A DNA stretch of 64,000 nt, from the NCBI GenBank assembly GCA_945873695.1, contig CAMCDX010000001.1, positions 1 to 64,000 of the forward strand, read 5' to 3'. The stretch's first letter is position 1; each line of letters opens with the position of its first letter. The translations under genes were made by a program, and so were the position numbers. Below the pieces are notes generated by a model that made no database searches, was not told where the DNA came from, and saw nothing but the letters and a program-made list of their open reading frames with translations. Shown one piece after another: positions 59,936 to 64,000 of this stretch. This stretch comes from an uncultured Clostridia bacterium (lineage in GTDB: Bacteria > Bacillota > Clostridia > Oscillospirales > Oscillospiraceae).

Positions 59936-60424
59936 CTAAAACTCCCGTCCTCCGGCGTTTCCGCCCATCAGCATGTCCTCCAAGCTATTCCCAGCTTCTG
60001 TCTCTTCGTGTTTCATCTCCGGCAGCATCTGCCGCAGCATGTCCAGAGCCTTCAGAGCGCCCTTGACGTTGAACGCCCATTCTCCGCTTGGCACCCATTC
60101 CCGGTTGACGCTGTCCCATTCCATGACAGGCTCTTTCTGACAGCATTTCTGGTAGATGCCCCAGACCTCCGCCGCAATGGAGTGCTTCGTCACGCCAATG
60201 GCGTCGAATTGCTCCTGGAGCAGCGCATCCCGGTAGGCCTGTACATCGGGCTTGCGCAGCAGGCGGCTGGCCTGGCTGGCGGCTGTCTTCTCGGAGTAGC
60301 CGACCCGGATGGCCGCCTGTGTTCCGTTCAGGTCCACCAGATACTGCCGGACGAAGGCCCGTTCCCGTTCTGTCAGCTTTTTCCCCAGCTCCACCACCGT
60401 GGTCCCGCTCTTTTCGCCTTCCAA
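59936..60424 (-). CDS. Terminase small subunit (Terminase_2 type)
   Basis: 162 aa from a TTG at 60424 (AAAGGAG 8 bp upstream). The DNA-binding N-terminal domain LTERERAFVRQYLVDLNGTQ, AAIRVGYSEKTAASQASRLL is the Terminase_2 signature; the rest is helical and ends in a disordered tail. It should recognise phage DNA for packaging, but no large subunit follows. Confidence 0.88.
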   Translation of the reverse strand: MEGEKSGTTVVELGKKLTERERAFVRQYLVDLNGTQAAIRVGYSEKTAASQASRLLRKPDVQAYRDALLQEQFDAIGVTKHSIAAEVWGIYQKCCQKEPVMEWDSVNREWVPSGEWAFNVKGALKALDMLRQMLPEMKHEETEAGNSLEDMLMGGNAGGREF

Positions 60425-60558
60425 GGTCCCGCTCCTTTCGCGCCGTCATAAGTTGTCCTGATAATAGCCTAGCACGCCTTGACCTCTCGTTATCACACAC
60501 TTTTCAGGCTGTGAAAAAGCACCGGAAGCCCATGGCCTCCAGTGCTTTGACGGTGATT

Positions 60559-60828
60559 TTATTCGAACCATTTCTCATAGAAAACTTTTCGCATAGCATA
60601 CAGTTTGGTTTCCGACACGTAATGCTCCCTGGATATGGCTGTGATGCTCTTCCGGCTGCACATGACCTCCCGCAGGGCAGCACCATAAGCGCCTCCCACA
60701 TCGTCGCAGAGGCGCTGGATCTTGTCCTGTATTCGTTTTGGCTGGCTGTCGCAGTTGAGGCAGATGTACCGCACCAGCCCCTGCTTCTCCTCCGGCAGGT
60801 CAACGCCTCTGAGCTTCTTAAACCCCAT
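60559..60828 (-). CDS. Small HTH-like phage protein
   Basis: 89 aa. The ATG at 60828 overlaps the end of the Rep gene by 11 bp. QPKRIQDKIQRLCDDVGGAY followed by SITAISREHYVSETKLYAMR is a probable helix-turn-helix; it recalls small late-gene activators placed before terminase genes. Two Cys pairs are not arranged as a zinc site. A longer open frame upstream is a shadow of the Rep gene. Confidence 0.65.
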   Translation of the reverse strand: MGFKKLRGVDLPEEKQGLVRYICLNCDSQPKRIQDKIQRLCDDVGGAYGAALREVMCSRKSITAISREHYVSETKLYAMRKVFYEKWFE

Positions 60829-61624
60829 AGTCGCCCCCTCCATCATCGTCTGACAGAGCCATGGCCATCTCCTTGTGGCCGCCCACCTTCCGCCGCGGGT
60901 CTTTGCGCTTTGGTATGTACCGCACGAAGTTCTGGCCCTTCTCCGGGTCGTACCGGGTGCCCGGCAGCTCCACGGCCCCGGCCGGGACACGCAGCTGGCC
61001 TCCGCTGGTGACGATCTCCCGGGTGACCTTTGGCTTTGCCAGGTTCCTGGAGCATGTCCACTTCTTCTCGTCCGGCACGCCCCTGGCCTGTTTGACCAGA
61101 TACACCGCCAGGTCGTAGTAGTCCTTCTGGTGCCGCAGGAACTTGACATCCACGCTGCCAAGACCCCAGATGCTGTCCACAGTCTCACTGCCCAGCCAGA
61201 GCTGCCGGTCCCTCCAAGCGAACGCGGCGCCGCCGATAATGATATGCACATGTGGCCGCACCAGCTCTCCAGTGTCGCCATCGATCTCTGAAGCTGCCAG
61301 GACCCACTTGCACACCAGTCCCATCTTCCGCAGCCGGTATGCCAGGCGGTCGATAAACTTCCGCCCTGCTTTTCTGGCTCCTTCGAAGGTTCCTCCGATA
61401 GACTCCAGCCCTTCCTGGTCAAATTTCGCCGTCAACCACAGGTCACCAGGCACAAAATTGCAGTTGAGTGTCCTTGTCAGCTTGAGCTTCGCATGTTCCG
61501 TGTTCCCCACGATCTTCTTCTCGCTGCTATTCCCCCGGACGCGCCCGCCCCGCTTCGCCGGCCACCGTGCGATCTTCGTTTTCCTCCGTTCGATCACGTT
61601 CCCGCTGACGATCTTGGTTATCAT
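60818..61624 (-). CDS. HUH-family rolling-circle replication initiator (Rep)
   Basis: 268 aa from the ATG at 61624 (CAGGAGGG upstream). Contains the HUH metal motif in RPHVHIIIGGAAF and, about 60 residues later, a Tyr motif YYDLAVYLVKQARG with Y-x2-K, like G2P/microvirus-type Reps. N-terminus basic (ERRKTKIARWPAKRGGRVRG). Such proteins nick one strand to start rolling-circle replication or conjugative transfer. Unusual next to head genes of a tailed phage. Confidence 0.8.
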   Translation of the reverse strand: MITKIVSGNVIERRKTKIARWPAKRGGRVRGNSSEKKIVGNTEHAKLKLTRTLNCNFVPGDLWLTAKFDQEGLESIGGTFEGARKAGRKFIDRLAYRLRKMGLVCKWVLAASEIDGDTGELVRPHVHIIIGGAAFAWRDRQLWLGSETVDSIWGLGSVDVKFLRHQKDYYDLAVYLVKQARGVPDEKKWTCSRNLAKPKVTREIVTSGGQLRVPAGAVELPGTRYDPEKGQNFVRYIPKRKDPRRKVGGHKEMAMALSDDDGGGDYGV

Positions 61625-61732
61625 GTATAAACCCTCCTGTCCCGTTTTGGCCATGGTTGGTCCATCCTTTCCTGCGTGATAAAAGCATAGGTACCCGCGC
61701 ACCTGCCCGGGAGCCGCCTTAACATTTCTCAA

Positions 61733-62002
61733 CTACCCGCAAGGGGTATGCGACATCCGTAAGCGGCATAGCCGCCAACGGCTGTCCAAAGGCTCTTTTC
61801 CAATTCCCAGCCGGGAGGCGGACCGCTGTTCCGTCTCCCTGGGAAAAGAGCCTTCCGCCCAAACATAGGCGTTTAAGAGCCCCTCAAAGAACGCACGCGC
61901 GTCCTTTGAATTGATATAGGTGTGTTCACTTCTCAAATCCGCCCCGGCCCAGCCGGAGTAGATTTCAAAGGTGATCTTTCCTACGGTATTCGCTCTTGAC
62001 AT
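61733..62002 (-). CDS. Possible small phage protein, C-terminus made of repeat sequence
   Basis: 89 aa from the ATG at 62002 (M-S-R-A-N-T-V-G-K). The first 55 residues look protein-like (FEIYSGWAGADLRSEHTYIN), but the rest is encoded by an inverted repeat (61790-61853) and the second 50-bp repeat, which supplies the stop codon. No ribosome site is seen, and the start lies in the -35 of the divergent XRE promoter. Function unknown; may not be real. Confidence 0.4.
   Translation of the reverse strand: MSRANTVGKITFEIYSGWAGADLRSEHTYINSKDARAFFEGLLNAYVWAEGSFPRETEQRSASRLGIGKEPLDSRWRLCRLRMSHTPCG
61735..61784. repeat. 50-bp repeat, copy 2
   Basis: Partner of 55933-55982. Next to it, arms AGGCTCTTTTCC (61790-61801) and GGAAAAGAGCCT (61842-61853) form another inverted repeat. 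Confidence 0.8.
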
Positions 62003-62024
62003 TACGTCCAATTGGTCATAGACT
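61996..62024 (+). promoter_or_regulatory. Promoter of the XRE regulator
   Basis: TTGACA (61996-62001), 17-bp spacer, TAGACT (62019-62024); about 32 bp before the XRE start. Confidence 0.7.
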
Positions 62025-62055
62025 AGATTTTACTATGGATAAAGGAGAATCAGAC

Positions 62056-62343
62056 ATGGAGTATAAGGATGATTTTACGTTTCCGCCCTCTGTTTCAAAT
62101 TTGAATGGTTTAGAATTATCAACTATATACCCCTCTCATCTCGCCTTAAAACTTCGCCGTGAACAGATCAACCTCACTCAACAAGAAGTTGCGTATAAGG
62201 CTAAGATTGCGCTTCGTCAGTATCAGCGGTTTGAATCCGGAGAGCGCAGCATGAGTTCCGCATCTTTAAGAATAGGGCTTTCTATCTGTCATGTTCTCAA
62301 ATTGGACCCTTTACGTTTTGTGACGCTTCCTGATTCCGAATAA
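62056..62343 (+). CDS. XRE-family HTH regulator (candidate phage repressor)
   Basis: 95 aa from the ATG at 62056 (AAAGGAGA 8 bp upstream). HTH: LALKLRREQINLTQQEVAYK and QYQRFESGERSMSSASLRIG. No C-terminal dimerisation or peptidase domain. It is the only plus-strand gene among the phage genes and is followed by its own terminator. It may control lysogeny; a host-derived regulator is possible. Confidence 0.85.
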   Translation: MEYKDDFTFPPSVSNLNGLELSTIYPSHLALKLRREQINLTQQEVAYKAKIALRQYQRFESGERSMSSASLRIGLSICHVLKLDPLRFVTLPDSE

Positions 62344-62354
62344 TAGGCGTTATT

Positions 62355-62384
62355 GCCAGCCGGGTTGCCCCGGCTGGCTTTTTT
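62355..62384 (+). terminator. Terminator after the XRE gene
   Basis: Stem GCCAGCCGGG / CCCGGCTGGC with a short loop, then TTTTTT. Confidence 0.9.
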
Positions 62385-62409
62385 AGCGCTCACATACCCA
62401 AATACTTTT

Positions 62410-62547
62410 TCATTTTCTCTTCCCCTCCTTCCCATTGATCACCTGTACCACCCGGACATGCCCAAACTGTTCCAACGCCATGGCGACAGCCTCCTTCGTG
62501 GCAAGTTTTTCACCGTAGTCCTCAATGTCGATCACGATGCGGACCAT
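62410..62547 (-). CDS. Small phage protein (45 aa)
   Basis: Starts M-V-R-I-V-I-D-I-E-D-Y at an ATG overlapping the previous stop (TGATG). Sequence FGHVRVVQVINGKEG looks like a single beta-alpha-beta unit. Likely real by coupling and codon use; function unknown. Confidence 0.6.
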   Translation of the reverse strand: MVRIVIDIEDYGEKLATKEAVAMALEQFGHVRVVQVINGKEGKRK

Positions 62548-63347
62548 CACCCAACGACCATCCAATCCTCCGCCAGCATGTCCGCCTGGCTGGCCAGCCA
62601 GCCCATCTGGACGCCGGAGGTCCCGCAGAAAGCAATGGCCTTATTTCCGATAGCCTCATGCTCGACATTCACGAAAACGCCCTCGGCGGTCATATAGCTG
62701 ATACGGTTCGCCAACTCAATGTGCTGGTTCTTCCCGTTCCACCCAGCCCGGGCCACCTTCTTCCCCGCCTTCATTTCCTCGATGGCCCTGCCGAAGCTCA
62801 TGTAGTTCCATCCCGGATCACCGCATGTCTCACCCAGGTCTGCCGAAACCTCTTTGGTGTCCATTTTCGGCACTGCGTCGCCATCCACACCATGTACCGC
62901 CGTCTGGAGCAGGAAGCCCAGCAGGAACCACACCTTGTCCTTGATCTTCTTCATGCAGATGTCCGCGCCCAGCTTTTCGTCGTAGTTCTCGGCGCTGACG
63001 CAAGCGGAGCTCTCCACGATCTCGAAGCCGTTCCGCAGGACGGCCCGGACCACGGTGCACTTGTCGCCCATGGTGGTGACATCGGCGGCCACGATGAAGT
63101 CATCCACCATCTCCTGGCTGATGGAGGGCTTGTCCGTCTTCAGATGGGGATTGACCGTCATCTTCAGATAGGCCCGCTCAAATACGTACTTTGGGCTCCA
63201 GCTCTCGTAGCCGTCCGCATACCGGACCTTGTAGCCGGATTCCACAACTGCGCCCGTTGGGCACATTTCGTGAAGCGTGAAAACCTTACCGTCAATACGG
63301 TTCGCAGGCTCCGCCTCAATCAGCTTCGTTCCGATGTACTTGTCCAT
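62547..63347 (-). CDS. Gp49-family / Thoeris anti-defense Tad2 (DUF2829) fusion protein
   Basis: 266 aa. Residues 1-65: MDKYIGTKLIEAEPANRIDG and VRYADGYESWSPKYVFERAY, a common phage lead module. Residues 73-150: the N4 Gp49/Sf6 gene 66 family (MVDDFIVAADVTTMGDKCTV, NGFEIVESSACVSAENYDEK). Residues 181-266: a Tad2-type domain (NYMSFGRAIEEMKAGKKVAR, AGWNGKNQHIELA, and WLASQADMLAEDWMVV). Stand-alone Tad2 proteins bind the cyclic ADP-ribose signal of Thoeris and block it. An insertion (EGVFVNVEHEAIGNKAIAFC) lengthens the domain. Whether this fusion binds the signal is inference. Confidence 0.8.
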   Translation of the reverse strand: MDKYIGTKLIEAEPANRIDGKVFTLHEMCPTGAVVESGYKVRYADGYESWSPKYVFERAYLKMTVNPHLKTDKPSISQEMVDDFIVAADVTTMGDKCTVVRAVLRNGFEIVESSACVSAENYDEKLGADICMKKIKDKVWFLLGFLLQTAVHGVDGDAVPKMDTKEVSADLGETCGDPGWNYMSFGRAIEEMKAGKKVARAGWNGKNQHIELANRISYMTAEGVFVNVEHEAIGNKAIAFCGTSGVQMGWLASQADMLAEDWMVVG

Positions 63348-63362
63348 AAAAAATCCTCCTTT

Positions 63363-63563
63363 TTATTTGAAAACGGCTCTGCCGCTTCCTTCTTTCACGT
63401 TCCGGACTTCCTCCACCAATTCGGCCACACATTCATCGCAGAGGTCCAATTCTCCATCAGGCAGCCCTTGCCCAGTCATATGGTTGATTCCCTTTGGTGA
63501 AAGAGCCAGTCCATCTTCCAGCAAAATGACTTTCCCTCATTTATCGCATACAAACGCTCTCAT
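63363..63563 (-). pseudogene. Zinc-ribbon phage protein with TGA in place of a Cys codon
   Basis: Reads M-R-A-F-V-C-D-K-TGA-G-K then a clean coding frame to a TAA at 63363 (LALSPKGINHMTGQGLPDGE, LDLCDECVAELVEE). The conserved pattern is CDKCGK...CDEC, so the TGA at 63537-63539 replaces the second Cys of the zinc site. Start overlaps the previous stop (ATGA). Nonsense mutation is most likely. Confidence 0.7.
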
Positions 63564-63724
63564 GTCCCTCTCCCTCCCAGAAATGTCCGCAGCATCCTCT
63601 GCTTCCACTCCGGCTCCTCCTTTTTTTCGAATTTACAGCGAACTAATCCGCACCCGGCAATATCTGACCATGCAGTACATACCTCTCCGGTGATCCTGCA
63701 CTTGCTGTTTGCATAATTAAACAT
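63560..63724 (-). CDS. Small Cys-rich phage protein (54 aa)
   Basis: Starts M-F-N-Y-A-N-S-K at 63724, coupled by TGATG to the upstream gene. CRITGEVC and CGLVRC give two Cys pairs; the tail (WKQRMLRTFLGGRGT) is basic. It ends in an ATGA overlap with the next gene. Function unknown. Confidence 0.6.
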   Translation of the reverse strand: MFNYANSKCRITGEVCTAWSDIAGCGLVRCKFEKKEEPEWKQRMLRTFLGGRGT

Positions 63725-64000
63725 CAGCCCTCACCGCCTTTCAGCGCCGCCTCTTTACGGGCCTTTACTACTTCCCTCCTGGAAGAGCGCCACATCATCA
63801 TGAGCATTTCGCTTACAGACCTGTCCCGATCTTTCCTATGTGGCTTTTTAACAACCTGCAAACCATACTTCCCCGGCACAAGCACGCCGACATTGTAAGG
63901 TATGATGGATTTCACAGCCTCAAAGACATCTTCCTGCATGACATAGTAGTTATAGTCGCCGATGAAGTTGTGTCCGTTCTTGGAGCGGAAGTCCTCAATG
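63724..64000 (-). CDS. MmcB/VRR-nuclease-like phage protein (partial)
   Basis: The gene enters from the right edge; 91 C-terminal codons are visible. IEDFRSKNGHNFIGDYNYYV then VFEAVKSIIPYNVGVLVPG and LQVVKKPHRK match the C-terminal half of small restriction-fold (MmcB-like) nucleases common in phages. The catalytic N-terminal half lies outside, so activity cannot be judged. Confidence 0.65.
   Translation of the reverse strand, partial: IEDFRSKNGHNFIGDYNYYVMQEDVFEAVKSIIPYNVGVLVPGKYGLQVVKKPHRKDRDRSVSEMLMMMWRSSRREVVKARKEAALKGGEG

Larger units (their letters stand above)
38995..64000. mobile_element. Prophage, podovirus-like, right end outside the window
   Basis: Continuous block of phage genes on the minus strand: TerS-like, portal, scaffold, decoration, capsid, connector, tail protein, fibre, tip proteins, lysis, ejection proteins, plus an early region with Rep, Tad2-like and XRE genes. 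Left boundary is put where host coding sense stops, just outside the final terminator. No integrase, attR, large terminase or tape measure is visible in the window. Confidence 0.9.

Noticed and set aside
63363-63563. Phage using a code in which TGA is sense
   Set aside because: Many phage genes here end in TGA, including the TGATG junctions, so TGA is a normal stop.

Overview
The window is about 60% G+C chromosomal DNA of an endospore-forming Clostridia bacterium. Gene content (SigH, the full spoIIIA operon, spoIID, spoIIM, a tyrS T-box, OLE RNA with OapA) and protein character suggest the Oscillospiraceae (Flavonifractor / Lawsonibacter / Intestinimonas-like gut anaerobes). That family placement is inference. 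Almost all genes lie on the minus strand; asd, dapA and one phage regulator are on plus.

Positions 1-38994 are host core genome. Read in the minus direction, the sporulation-controlled spoIIIAA-AH operon is followed by asp23, nusB, xseA, xseB, ispA, a large structured RNA gene recognised as OLE RNA, its partner gene oapA, then dxs, tlyA, nadK, argR and recN. Further left are T-box-controlled tyrS, an ABC-F ATPase, a decaying cell-surface/ECF-sigma cluster, the divergent lysine-pathway genes asd and dapA, then spoIID-queA-tgt-yajC-spoIIM-xerD, an ECF sigma/anti-sigma pair, and ruvCAB-glmM-sigH. SigE-type promoters can be read in front of spoIIIAA and, less certainly, spoIID and spoIIM, which fits mother-cell engulfment and channel genes.

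From about 38995 to the right edge the DNA is a prophage, incomplete because the window ends inside it. In transcription order (right to left): an early segment with small proteins, a Gp49-Tad2 fusion (probable Thoeris anti-defense), a divergent XRE regulator and an HUH replication initiator; then a TerS-like protein, portal, scaffold, decoration protein, capsid, connector, a beta-rich tail protein, fibre, two lectin-like tip proteins, a lysis cassette (endolysin, holin), and two large ejection-type virion proteins including one of 2003 aa. No tape-measure, sheath or tube genes are visible, so it looks short-tailed (podovirus-like). No large terminase is present where it would be expected, next to TerS. 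The left phage end appears to cut the 5' end of a conserved host gene (38233-38931).

The head module is peppered with palindromic elements: a bipartite hairpin repeat (four full copies, one read in frame inside the portal gene, plus a half copy), a 22-bp-arm inverted repeat, nested 50-bp repeats, and tandem GC palindromes at the site of the missing terminase.

Several genes carry single-base lesions: xerD and an ECF sigma gene each read as if one extra G sits in a G-run, a secreted-protein gene has an in-frame TAA, and a phage zinc-ribbon gene has TGA where a Cys codon is expected. These may be real decay, phase variation or sequencing errors.
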